A DNA stretch of 11,402 nucleotides from Bacillota bacterium (lineage in GTDB: Bacteria; Bacillota; Clostridia; Lachnospirales; Lachnospiraceae). The DNA lies in assembly GCA_023428885.1 (NCBI GenBank), contig JAEYWQ010000006.1:1-11402 (forward strand), written 5' to 3'. Shown here piece after piece: positions 1 through 6,570 of this stretch; the first letter of the stretch is position 1; the number at the start of each line of letters is the position of its first letter. Made by a program: the position numbers and the translations under genes. A model generated the notes under the pieces. The model worked only from the letters and a program-made list of their open reading frames with translations. It was not told the origin of the DNA and searched no databases.

Positions 1-3
1 CAT
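1..3 (-). CDS. Start codon of a divergent gene leaving the window (partial)
   Basis: Read on the minus strand, an AAGGAGGT ribosome binding site (bases 21-14) is followed after 10 bases by ATG at bases 3-1. A good SigA-type promoter lies just upstream on the same strand. Only the start codon is inside the window, so nothing can be said about the product. The gene would be transcribed divergently from the peptide transporter operon. The evidence is the ribosome binding site, its spacing and the promoter; a chance match cannot be excluded. Confidence 0.5.
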
Positions 4-13
4 TATTGTATGC

Positions 14-52
14 ACCTCCTTGTGGTTGTTTGGATGACTGGCACTTGGAGGT
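14..52 (-). promoter_or_regulatory. Leader hairpin able to mask the ribosome binding site of the left-edge gene
   Basis: In the minus-strand transcript ACCTCC (52-47) can pair with GGAGGT (19-14), and GTG (44-42) with CAC (24-22), leaving a 17-nt loop. GGAGGT is the ribosome binding site itself. The predicted transcript start (near 53) places the complementary ACCTCC at the very 5' end of the RNA. This is a possible translational control element. Read on the plus strand, the same hairpin followed by a T run (52-59) could instead be a weak terminator for an upstream gene. Confidence 0.35.
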
Positions 53-59
53 TTTTTTT

Positions 60-89
60 ATTATAAAACAAAAACGTTGAGGTTGTGAA
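60..89 (-). promoter_or_regulatory. SigA-type promoter for the divergent left-edge gene
   Basis: On the minus strand TTCACA (89-84, five of six matches to TTGACA) is separated by 18 bases from a perfect TATAAT (65-60). Transcription would begin near base 53, giving a leader of about 50 nt before the ATG at base 3. An imperfect inverted repeat (bases 76-87 against 101-111, GTTG-GG-T-GTG type arms) covers the -35 element and could be an operator. Confidence 0.55.
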
Positions 90-303
90 CTACTTATTCA
101 CACACCCCAACATATATTATAGAACCTCATTTTGATTAAGAGCTTTTTTGATAGGAAATTCTAAATTACCGAACAATGAAAAGGCACATCCTGCAAATAT
201 TACAAAAAGTACATCCAAATGATATAAATATTATATATATTGCAAACAATGAGCGAAACGAAGCAAGAGTGTCAACGCTAAATTTTATAAAAATTAAAAA
301 AGA

Positions 304-354
304 AAATATTTTTTTTAATGCAATATTGACAAAAATAATTTTCTATACTATAAT
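304..354 (+). promoter_or_regulatory. Consensus SigA promoter with UP-like element for the transporter operon
   Basis: TTGACA (326-331), a 17-base spacer and TATAAT (349-354) form a perfect SigA consensus. The predicted start is near base 361, 73 bases before the first gene. Upstream, bases 304-314 match the AAAWWTWTTTT distal UP-element pattern and fall at about -57 to -47, where RNA polymerase alpha subunits bind. This predicts strong basal transcription. A repressor such as CodY could still act, but I did not find a convincing operator. Confidence 0.85.
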
Positions 355-382
355 CAAATCATAGTAAATGACATTACAGCAT

Positions 383-412
383 ATGAGGGCAACAGATAAG
401 GTGGACCCTCAT
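383..412 (+). promoter_or_regulatory. Leader hairpin before the binding-protein gene
   Basis: ATGAGGG (383-389) and CCCTCAT (406-412) form a perfect 7-bp stem with a 16-nt loop, ending 6 bases before the AAGGAGG ribosome binding site (419-425). It lies about 22 nt into the predicted transcript. It has no T run, so it is not a terminator. It may stabilise the mRNA or shape ribosome access. Confidence 0.4.
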
Positions 413-433
413 TATCAGAAGGAGGAGACATTT

Positions 434-2125
434 ATGAAACTTAAGAAGATCTTATCAATAGGACTATCTCTTATTATGATGGCTTCATTAACAGCGTGTG
501 GTTCCGGTAATACATCAACACAAGCTGATGAAAAAACACCAACCACGACTACCAGTGGCAACAATGCTAGCAAGGAAAATTCCAATGTCATCTATAGCAA
601 TGGTGGACCTACTGAATTTTTTGAAACCCCATGGTTAAACCCGGGAGTATTTATGTATAATAAAGTACTTTACGGTCACTTGCTCCTTGCAGATGAGAAT
701 CTTACACCTGTTAGTGGTGAAGGTGATTTAGCGAAGTCATATGAGATGAGCGAAGATGGTAAGACTTTAAGTTTTGTATTAAGAGACAATATTACATGGC
801 ATGATGGCGAACCGATCACTGCAGAAGAGATTCAATGGAATATAGAATATGCATTAAAGACAACAGTATTAAACTCAGTATTTCGTTCCACCTTCCAGGC
901 AATTGAGGGAGCTGAAGAGTATCTTGCAGGAAGCGCAGAGCATATCTCTGGTATCGCAACAGATGGTAATACAATCACCTTAAGTTTTGTAAAAGTTGCT
1001 CCGGATGCACTTCTTACCTTTACACAATTTGCGCCTCTTCCAGCAAAATATCTAAAGGATACGGATCCAATAAGCTTACAACAAGCAAGCTTCTTTCAAA
1101 AACCAATTGGTTCTGGTCCTTTTATGGTAGATCAAGTTCAGATGAACAACTATACTACACTGAAACCATTTGATTCTTATTATGGAGGAAAGGCTAGCTA
1201 TTCGATTCACTTAAATCCAAGTGCAGGAGACAGTGATCCTAACTTTGTAACTAATGCAAAAGCAGGTAAGCTAGATTACGCTTATACTAAGAACATTGCA
1301 GATGTCAAGGCTTTGCAAGGAATTGATGGCATTACGATTGATCAAGTAAATGTTCGTTATACTCGCCTATTTTATTTAAACAAATTTAACAAGGCTGATG
1401 GAAGTGCTTCTCCTCTTGCTGATGTAAGAGTTCGTAAAGCAATTGCCTACGCACTTGATATGGATAGTATTCTTGAGGGTATATTCGAAGGCGCTGCTAT
1501 ACCAGCAAACAGCTTAACACCAGATGGCCCTGATAAAGCAGAAGGATTAAATAACTATGATTACAATCCTGAGAAAGCAAAGGAACTGTTAAAAGAGGCA
1601 AATTGGAATTCCAATACAGAGCTTGATGTTGTTTATTATTACACAGATCAGACAACACAAGACTTAATGGCAATCATACAACAATATCTTGCAGAAGTTG
1701 GAATTAAGATGAATGCACGTTTAGTTGAAGGGGATCTTGCAACAATTCTTTGGAAAGCACCTGCAGATCCTGTGAATGGACCAAGCGCTGTTGACTGGGA
1801 TATGTGTTATGCAGCGAATGCAGCTTTATCCTTACATGAATACTATGACAGATATGCAACTGGATACTCCATTAACTCACACACACCAAGCGATACAATA
1901 TTGGATGAACTGATTGCAGCTACCAATTCATCAGTGGACGCTCAAATTCAGAAGACAGCATTCAATGCATTACAGAGATACGAAAATGAAACATTATTTG
2001 AATTACCTTTATACTATCAGCCAATTTTCTTACTTCATAGTGACAAAATTACATCTGGCTTAGAAAAGATTGGCAATCCACAATTTAACTACAATTGGGA
2101 TATTCAGAACTGGAAACTAAAATAA
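434..2125 (+). CDS. oppA: Peptide ABC transporter substrate-binding lipoprotein (SBP_bac_5 family)
   Basis: This is the extracellular solute receptor of an oligopeptide/dipeptide/nickel-type ABC importer, anchored to the outer face of the membrane. The 563-residue product opens with a lipoprotein signal: KLKK, a hydrophobic stretch, then the lipobox LTAC with the modified Cys at residue 22. A Thr/Ser/Asn-rich linker follows to about residue 50. The family hallmark WHDGEPITAEEI is at 122-133, and the length is normal for the family. The in-frame ATG at 368 is rejected: it lacks a ribosome binding site and puts 22 charged residues before the signal peptide, whereas 434 has AAGGAGG eight bases upstream. 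It is first in a five-gene transporter operon. The ligand cannot be read from sequence; peptides are likeliest. The Opp name is family-level; App or Dpp would be equally fair. Confidence 0.92.
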   Translation: MKLKKILSIGLSLIMMASLTACGSGNTSTQADEKTPTTTTSGNNASKENSNVIYSNGGPTEFFETPWLNPGVFMYNKVLYGHLLLADENLTPVSGEGDLAKSYEMSEDGKTLSFVLRDNITWHDGEPITAEEIQWNIEYALKTTVLNSVFRSTFQAIEGAEEYLAGSAEHISGIATDGNTITLSFVKVAPDALLTFTQFAPLPAKYLKDTDPISLQQASFFQKPIGSGPFMVDQVQMNNYTTLKPFDSYYGGKASYSIHLNPSAGDSDPNFVTNAKAGKLDYAYTKNIADVKALQGIDGITIDQVNVRYTRLFYLNKFNKADGSASPLADVRVRKAIAYALDMDSILEGIFEGAAIPANSLTPDGPDKAEGLNNYDYNPEKAKELLKEANWNSNTELDVVYYYTDQTTQDLMAIIQQYLAEVGIKMNARLVEGDLATILWKAPADPVNGPSAVDWDMCYAANAALSLHEYYDRYATGYSINSHTPSDTILDELIAATNSSVDAQIQKTAFNALQRYENETLFELPLYYQPIFLLHSDKITSGLEKIGNPQFNYNWDIQNWKLK

Positions 2126-2167
2126 ATAGTAGAAGTTGATATTCCCTATTAAGGAAGATAAAGTTGG

Positions 2168-2225
2168 TGCCGCAAAACTTACAAGGACAAGCATAAAGAG
2201 TTGCTAATATTTGAGTTTTGCGGCA
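2168..2225 (+). repeat. Long-stem inverted repeat between binding protein and permease genes
   Basis: TGCCGCAAAACT (2168-2179) and AGTTTTGCGGCA (2214-2225) are perfect 12-base reverse complements with a 34-nt loop; three G-U pairs could extend the base. There is no T run after it, so it is not a classic intrinsic terminator. Its place between oppA and oppB suggests an mRNA processing or stabilising element, letting the binding protein be made in excess over the membrane parts, as known for other ABC importer operons. Confidence 0.7.
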
Positions 2226-2250
2226 TTGCTAGCTCTAATGAGGTGAAAAG

Positions 2251-3213
2251 ATGATTAAGTATACTTTGAAAAAATTATTTGGAATCATTCCCATGCTATT
2301 GATAATTACCTTTATTATCTACTGGTTGCTGGATATGACACCAGGTGATCCAATATCATATATGATGGATCCAGAAGCATTAGCTCGATTGTCGGCAGAA
2401 CAGATTGCTGCCTTACGTTCTCAGTTAGGTTTAGATGATCCATTCATTATTCGTTATTTTAGATGGCTGTGGAATCTTCTCCAAGGAGATTTTGGTTATA
2501 GCTCCTCCAGCGGTGTTGCAGTAACTAAAATTATGGCAGAACGCCTTCCAGCTACTCTAGAACTTGCTGTTGCAGCCCTATGTATCTCTACGATTCTAGG
2601 AAGTATACTTGGAGTTTTGGGTGCAATTAAAAAGGGAAGCGTAGCAGATAATGTATTAACAGTAGCTGGTATGATAGGGGTTTCCATTCCTCAGTTTTTC
2701 TTTGGAGTTTGTGCCATCCTTATCTTCTCATTAAACTTGGGTTGGTTTCCAGTTGGTGGTAGAACAGATCCATCCGTAGTAGATTTTATGGGTCGAATTA
2801 AGTATTTAGTATTACCTGCATCTGTCTTAGGAATTTCTATGACTGGTGGTGTTATGCGATATGCCAGAAGCAGTATGTTGGATACCATGAACAAGGATTA
2901 TATTAAAACAGCTAGAAGCAAAGGTATTCCAGAATGGCGTATCAATATAGTTCATGGGTTTCGAGTATCTTTAACTCCAGTTATAGTATTGGTTGGCTTC
3001 CGTCTTCCTTCACTAATCGCTGGTTCAGTTGTCATAGAAACCGTATTCCAATGGCCTGGAATTGGTAGTGCATTCAATACGGCAGTACGTTCACAAAACT
3101 ATAACCTGGTTATGATGTTGGCATTACTGTTTGTATTCATGACACTATTTGCGAGTACTCTGGTAGATATTCTTACCGCGGCTCTCGATCCACGTGTTAA
3201 GTTGAACGGTTAA
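2251..3213 (+). CDS. oppB: Peptide ABC transporter permease, OppB/DppB type
   Basis: This is one of the two membrane subunits forming the translocation channel. The 320-residue protein starts with a transmembrane helix at about 9-28, then the family signature PGDP (31-34) and LGLDDPFIIRYFRWLWNLLQ in the external loop (59-78). Several more hydrophobic segments follow. The cytoplasmic EAA-like coupling loop, DYIKTARSKGIPEWR (216-230), contacts the ATPases; VFQWPGIG (265-272) and the C-terminal ALDPRVKL are typical. The start has GAGGTG 5 bases upstream. It follows the intergenic hairpin, and its stop codon lies within the AAGGGGG stretch that serves oppC, so the two are likely translationally coupled. 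Confidence 0.95.
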   Translation: MIKYTLKKLFGIIPMLLIITFIIYWLLDMTPGDPISYMMDPEALARLSAEQIAALRSQLGLDDPFIIRYFRWLWNLLQGDFGYSSSSGVAVTKIMAERLPATLELAVAALCISTILGSILGVLGAIKKGSVADNVLTVAGMIGVSIPQFFFGVCAILIFSLNLGWFPVGGRTDPSVVDFMGRIKYLVLPASVLGISMTGGVMRYARSSMLDTMNKDYIKTARSKGIPEWRINIVHGFRVSLTPVIVLVGFRLPSLIAGSVVIETVFQWPGIGSAFNTAVRSQNYNLVMMLALLFVFMTLFASTLVDILTAALDPRVKLNG

Positions 3214-3225
3214 GGGGGAATGGTA

Positions 3226-4155
3226 ATGAGATCAATTTCAAAAAGCGTACGCTTAAATCGGAAGCTTGATAATATCCGGATGTTGGAGGAATCGGGACAG
3301 TTACTGAACAAAAAGTCTGGAAACCGTGTTTGGCGTAAACTACGAAACAATAGATTAGCCATGGTTGGAGCTGTCATATTCTTAATTATTACACTTGCCT
3401 GTATCATTGCACCTTTGATCACCTCTTACTCTCCGAAGATGGTAGATATGAAATCCATATTAAAGGCACCGTCTGCAAAGCATCTGTTTGGAACAGATAA
3501 AATTGGTAGAGATATCTTTTCTCGTGTCCTTTACGGTGGTCAGATGTCAATAGCGATTGGTTTTGGTAGTGCACTAGGCTGTGCAGTAATAGGTGTATTA
3601 TTAGGCTGTTATAGTGCATATCGTGGCGGCTGGTTTGACCGTTTGATGGTTCGAATTTCAGAAGTTTTTATGTCAGTACCACAATTAATTCTTGTTCTTA
3701 TGTTAGTTGCTATTTTAGGACAAAGTGCAAAAAACATCGTCATTATTTTTGTAATATGTGGTTGGGGATCTTGTTTTCGTATGACTCGTTCCAAGGTATT
3801 ATCCATTCGTGAAGAGGAATATGTACAATCGTTAAAGGTATTTGGTTTAAATCCTTTTCTTATATGTTATAAGCATATACTACCTAATGCCTTAGGACCG
3901 GTTGTTGTAAATATAACATTAAGTACTGCAATGTTTATTCTGGAAGAAGCTGCATTAAGCTTTCTTGGTTTAGGAGTACCATTGGAGGTTCCTACCTGGG
4001 GAAATATCTTGAATGCAGCTCAGGATATCTATACCCTACAGAATAACTGGTGGATGTGGCTTCCTACTGGTATTGTGGTTTCCCTGTTTGTTATGAGTAT
4101 TAACTTCATTGGTGATGGAATCCGTGATACTACAGATCCAACACAGCAGGGTTAG
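3226..4155 (+). CDS. oppC: Peptide ABC transporter permease, OppC/DppC type
   Basis: This is the second channel-forming membrane subunit, 309 residues from the start chosen here. A basic cytoplasmic N-terminal tail leads to the first membrane helix at about 45-66. HLFGTDKIGRDIFSR (86-100) is the OppC hallmark. The EAA-like loop begins at REEEYVQSLKVFGL (195-208), followed by EAALSFLGLGVP (241-252) and GDGIRDTTDP near the end. An ATG at 3220 in the same frame lies one base from the ribosome binding site, too close; the ATG at 3226 is seven bases from AGGGGG (3213-3218) and is preferred. The coupling loop reads SLKVFG where ARALGA-like sequence is usual, a conservative variation. Confidence 0.95.
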   Translation: MRSISKSVRLNRKLDNIRMLEESGQLLNKKSGNRVWRKLRNNRLAMVGAVIFLIITLACIIAPLITSYSPKMVDMKSILKAPSAKHLFGTDKIGRDIFSRVLYGGQMSIAIGFGSALGCAVIGVLLGCYSAYRGGWFDRLMVRISEVFMSVPQLILVLMLVAILGQSAKNIVIIFVICGWGSCFRMTRSKVLSIREEEYVQSLKVFGLNPFLICYKHILPNALGPVVVNITLSTAMFILEEAALSFLGLGVPLEVPTWGNILNAAQDIYTLQNNWWMWLPTGIVVSLFVMSINFIGDGIRDTTDPTQQG

Positions 4156-4165
4156 GAGGATAAGA

Positions 4166-5182
4166 ATGAAAGATAATGTTGTAATTTCGGTTAGAAATTT
4201 GAAGACATATTTTTATACAAATGAAAGATGTAGTCGTGCTGTCAATGGAGTATCCATGGATATTAAAAGCGGTAAGACCTTATGTATCGTTGGAGAATCT
4301 GGTTGTGGTAAAAGTGTTACAGCAACTTCTATTATGCAATTGCTTCCAAAGCTCTCCCGTATCGAAGAGGGTGAGATTATTTATCACAGTGGTGATGCCC
4401 GTGGAGATATTCCAATTCATAAATTAGACCGTAATGGTAAAGAGATGCGTACGTTACGTGGAAAAGACATCTCTATGATTTTTCAGGATCCAATGACGGC
4501 ATTAAACCCAGTGTATACCATAGGTTGGCAGATTACAGAGATGATTCGGGCACATGAAAAGATGCCAAGAAAGAAAGCAAGAGAAATTGCCCTAAAACTA
4601 TTAAAAGATATGGGAATTCCAAGTCCAGAGAAGAGAATTGACCAGTATCCTCATGAATTTTCAGGTGGTATGAGACAAAGAGCCATGATCGCTATGGCAA
4701 TGAGCTGTAACCCTAAAGTTTTAATTGCTGATGAACCTACTACTGCATTGGATGTTACCATTCAAGCACAGATCTTTGAGTTGATGGATCATTTGAAGAA
4801 AAATTATAATACTGCAATTATGTTGATTACACATGACATGGGTGTGGTATGTGAGCTGGCTGATGATGTGGCAGTTATGTATATGGGTAATATTATTGAA
4901 AGTGGGACTGCTGAAGAAGTACTTGATCATCCATCCCATCCCTATACCAAAGCCTTATTAAGTTCTGTTCCAATTATCGGAAGAGGTGCGAACCAGGACA
5001 TTAATCCTATCAAAGGTTCTACACCGGATCCTTACAATCGACCAAGTGGATGCCAGTTTGCTCCAAGATGTGAATATGCAACTGAACGATGCCATAAGGC
5101 TATGCCGGATGAGGTAATGCTGGGAGGTACTCATATGGTACGCTGCGGAAGATACCAGGAGGTGGTAAATAATGGATGCTAA
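4166..5182 (+). CDS. oppD: Peptide ABC transporter ATPase, OppD/DppD type
   Basis: This cytoplasmic ATPase powers import as a partner of OppF. In the 338-residue product the Walker A motif is GESGCGKS (43-50), the Q-loop Gln is 107, the signature FSGGM (165-169), Walker B VLIADE (185-190), and the switch His 223. The C-terminal oligopeptide-transporter domain carries Cys 296, 302, 309 and 327 (C-X5-C-X6-C-X17-C), the pattern that binds an iron-sulfur cluster in related OppD/DppD proteins. An in-frame ATG at 4109 lies inside oppC and has no ribosome binding site; the ATG at 4166 has AGGAGG six bases upstream. Its end overlaps oppF by 11 bases. Confidence 0.96.
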   Translation: MKDNVVISVRNLKTYFYTNERCSRAVNGVSMDIKSGKTLCIVGESGCGKSVTATSIMQLLPKLSRIEEGEIIYHSGDARGDIPIHKLDRNGKEMRTLRGKDISMIFQDPMTALNPVYTIGWQITEMIRAHEKMPRKKAREIALKLLKDMGIPSPEKRIDQYPHEFSGGMRQRAMIAMAMSCNPKVLIADEPTTALDVTIQAQIFELMDHLKKNYNTAIMLITHDMGVVCELADDVAVMYMGNIIESGTAEEVLDHPSHPYTKALLSSVPIIGRGANQDINPIKGSTPDPYNRPSGCQFAPRCEYATERCHKAMPDEVMLGGTHMVRCGRYQEVVNNGC

Positions 5183-6203
5183 GAAAAAAGAACCATTACT
5201 AACAATCACAGGACTGAATACCCATTTTCCAGTAAAAGCTGGCTTACTTGGAAAGACAAAGAACTATGTAAAAGCAGTAAATGATATTAATTTGACTATT
5301 TACAAAGGTGAGACATTGGGCTTAGTAGGTGAGTCTGGGTGTGGTAAAACAACACTTGGAAAGACAATTATGCAATTATATAAACCTACTGCAGGTGAAA
5401 TGATATATGAATTTGAAGATGGACCAAAGTGTTTAGAGAAACTAGATAAAAAAGAGATGGATCAAGCAAGGAAGAAAATCCAGATGGTATTTCAAGATCC
5501 TCAATCCTCCTTAAACCCATCCTTTACTATATATCAATCCTTATCCGATCCATTAAAGAAATTTGGAGTAAAGACAAAAGAAGAACGTCAAAAGATAATC
5601 GGAGATTTATTGGAAGCTGTTAACATGAGAAGAGAATACATGCACAGGTATCCACATGAGTTCTCGGGTGGACAGCGTCAGAGAATTGGAATTGCCAGAG
5701 CCCTTTGCATTAATCCAGAGCTGGTAATCTGTGATGAAGCAGTTAGTGCCCTTGATGTATCCATTCAGGCACAGGTTCTGAATCTATTAAAGAAATTAAA
5801 GGAAGAACGTAATCTGACATATGTCTTTATTACCCATGACTTAAGTGTAGTTGAGTATATCAGTGATCGAATTGCAGTAATGTATCTGGGCAAAATTGTA
5901 GAATTAGCAGATGCCAGTGAGCTTTATCATCACACAATTCACCCTTACACCCAGGCACTATTATCAGCTATTCCGGTAGCAGATATTCATTATAAGAAGA
6001 ACTGTATTCTTTTGGAGGGGGATGTTCCATCTCCAATGAATCCTCCAAGCGGTTGTCCATTCCATGGACGTTGTAAACAATGTAAAGAAATCTGTAAAAC
6101 AGAAGTTCCAGAGCTAAAAAGATATGAGATCAATGGGAAAGAACATTACGTAGCCTGCCATTTTGCTATGGATAATATCAATAACAGTATTGACAAGAAT
6201 TAG
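5172..6203 (+). CDS. oppF: Peptide ABC transporter ATPase, OppF/DppF type
   Basis: This is the second ATPase of the importer, 343 residues. Walker A is GESGCGKTT (53-61), Q-loop Gln 108, canonical signature FSGGQRQR (164-171), Walker B LVICDE (184-189), D-loop SALD (192-195), and switch His 222. The fully canonical FSGGQ here contrasts with FSGGM in OppD. The C-terminal domain has Cys 295, 301, 304, 308 and 329, one more than in OppD. AGGAGGT (5157-5163) lies within oppD eight bases before the start, so the two ATPases are translationally coupled and probably made in equal amounts. It is the last gene of the operon; a terminator lies 34 bases downstream. Confidence 0.96.
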   Translation: MDAKKKEPLLTITGLNTHFPVKAGLLGKTKNYVKAVNDINLTIYKGETLGLVGESGCGKTTLGKTIMQLYKPTAGEMIYEFEDGPKCLEKLDKKEMDQARKKIQMVFQDPQSSLNPSFTIYQSLSDPLKKFGVKTKEERQKIIGDLLEAVNMRREYMHRYPHEFSGGQRQRIGIARALCINPELVICDEAVSALDVSIQAQVLNLLKKLKEERNLTYVFITHDLSVVEYISDRIAVMYLGKIVELADASELYHHTIHPYTQALLSAIPVADIHYKKNCILLEGDVPSPMNPPSGCPFHGRCKQCKEICKTEVPELKRYEINGKEHYVACHFAMDNINNSIDKN

Positions 6204-6237
6204 TTAAGACGATGTGGCTATAAGGCCTGATCATAGC

Positions 6238-6269
6238 AAAAAGTGTCTGCATAAGCAGACACTTTTTTT
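6238..6269. terminator. Bidirectional intrinsic terminator
   Basis: AGTGTCTGC (6242-6250) and GCAGACACT (6255-6263) form a perfect GC-containing stem with an ATAA loop. It is followed on the plus strand by a run of T to 6269 and preceded by five A residues, so it also works on the minus strand. It ends the transporter operon from the left and the Cys-rich micropeptide gene from the right, whose stop codon overlaps the T run. Confidence 0.93.
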
Positions 6270-6384
6270 AGAACCATGGAAAGAAAAGACAGCATCTTCT
6301 GCAATTTGAACAGCATGAACGGCAGCATCTTCTACAACAACTACAGCGATTCCAGTTTCTACAATCAGAATTAAAGCATCCCAT
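6268..6384 (-). CDS. Cysteine/arginine-rich 38-residue micropeptide, unknown function
   Basis: I do not recognise this gene. The start ATG (6384-6382) is eight bases after AAAGGAG (6399-6393) on the minus strand, and the TAA stop abuts the bidirectional terminator. Of 38 residues, 12 are Cys and 7 Arg, with no Lys or His. It begins MGCF, has CC doublets with a four-residue period in the middle (CCRRCCRSCCSNCRRCC, 16-32) and ends in a hydrophobic, aromatic LFFPWF. Possible roles are metal or cluster binding, disulfide-linked packing, or a precursor for modification; none is shown. Two other frames are open here: a minus-strand MMEWDA frame whose starts are too close to the ribosome binding site, and a plus-strand frame from 6276 with no binding site. 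No clear promoter was found; TAGACA (6440-6435) is a weak -35 candidate. Confidence 0.55.
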   Translation of the reverse strand: MGCFNSDCRNWNRCSCCRRCCRSCCSNCRRCCLFFPWF

Positions 6385-6443
6385 TCCATCATCTCCTTTC
6401 TACTATTAAATATATGTAGAAACTTGTCATTTGTTGTCTAATA

Positions 6444-6473
6444 AATTTGAATGAGTTAATAATCATTCAAATT
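6444..6473. repeat. Perfect 11-bp inverted repeat between divergent small genes
   Basis: AATTTGAATGA (6444-6454) and TCATTCAAATT (6463-6473) are exact reverse complements around an 8-base centre. No T run follows on either strand, so it is not a convincing terminator. It lies 60 bases upstream of the micropeptide start and 98 bases upstream of the zinc-ribbon gene, so it could be a shared operator. Near-identical TTGTTGTCTA (6431-6440) and TTGTTTGTCTA (6472-6482) flank it as direct repeats. Confidence 0.55.
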
Positions 6474-6570
6474 GTTTGTCTAGAAAAGTTATGATAACTC
6501 AATGTTTCAAGGATATGATCTCTTCTTTTTGTAATACTAAGAAAAAAAGATGTAAGGAGGAGAAAGTTAT

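Larger units (their letters stand above)
4..433. other. Divergent AT-rich intergenic region with no gene
   Basis: This 430-base stretch separates the left-edge gene from the transporter operon. It holds the leftward promoter and leader (14-89), the rightward promoter (326-354) with its AT-rich upstream tract, and the transporter leader. I see no supported coding sequence: the reading frame from 176 to 364 has no ribosome binding site, a composition typical of translated AT-rich DNA, and runs through the promoter. Bases 112-300 show nothing I can name. Confidence 0.7.

Noticed and set aside
176..364. 62-residue plus-strand reading frame
   Set aside because: No ribosome binding site, Ile/Lys/Asn-rich composition of translated AT-rich DNA, and it covers the UP element, -35 and -10 of the transporter promoter.
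368..433. N-terminal extension of the binding protein from ATG 368
   Set aside because: It would be almost leaderless and would put charged residues before the lipoprotein signal; ATG 434 has an ideal AAGGAGG.
2168..2225. Intrinsic terminator between oppA and oppB
   Set aside because: No T run follows the stem, and the loop is long; an internal processing or stabilising element fits better.
6276..6374. 32-residue plus-strand frame opposite the Cys-rich micropeptide
   Set aside because: No ribosome binding site, and its ATG lies just after the transporter terminator.
6444..6473. Fur, PerR or Zur box
   Set aside because: The TGA/TCA arms are separated by 8 bases and the centre GTTAATAA does not give the odd-centred 7-1-7 layout of those sites.
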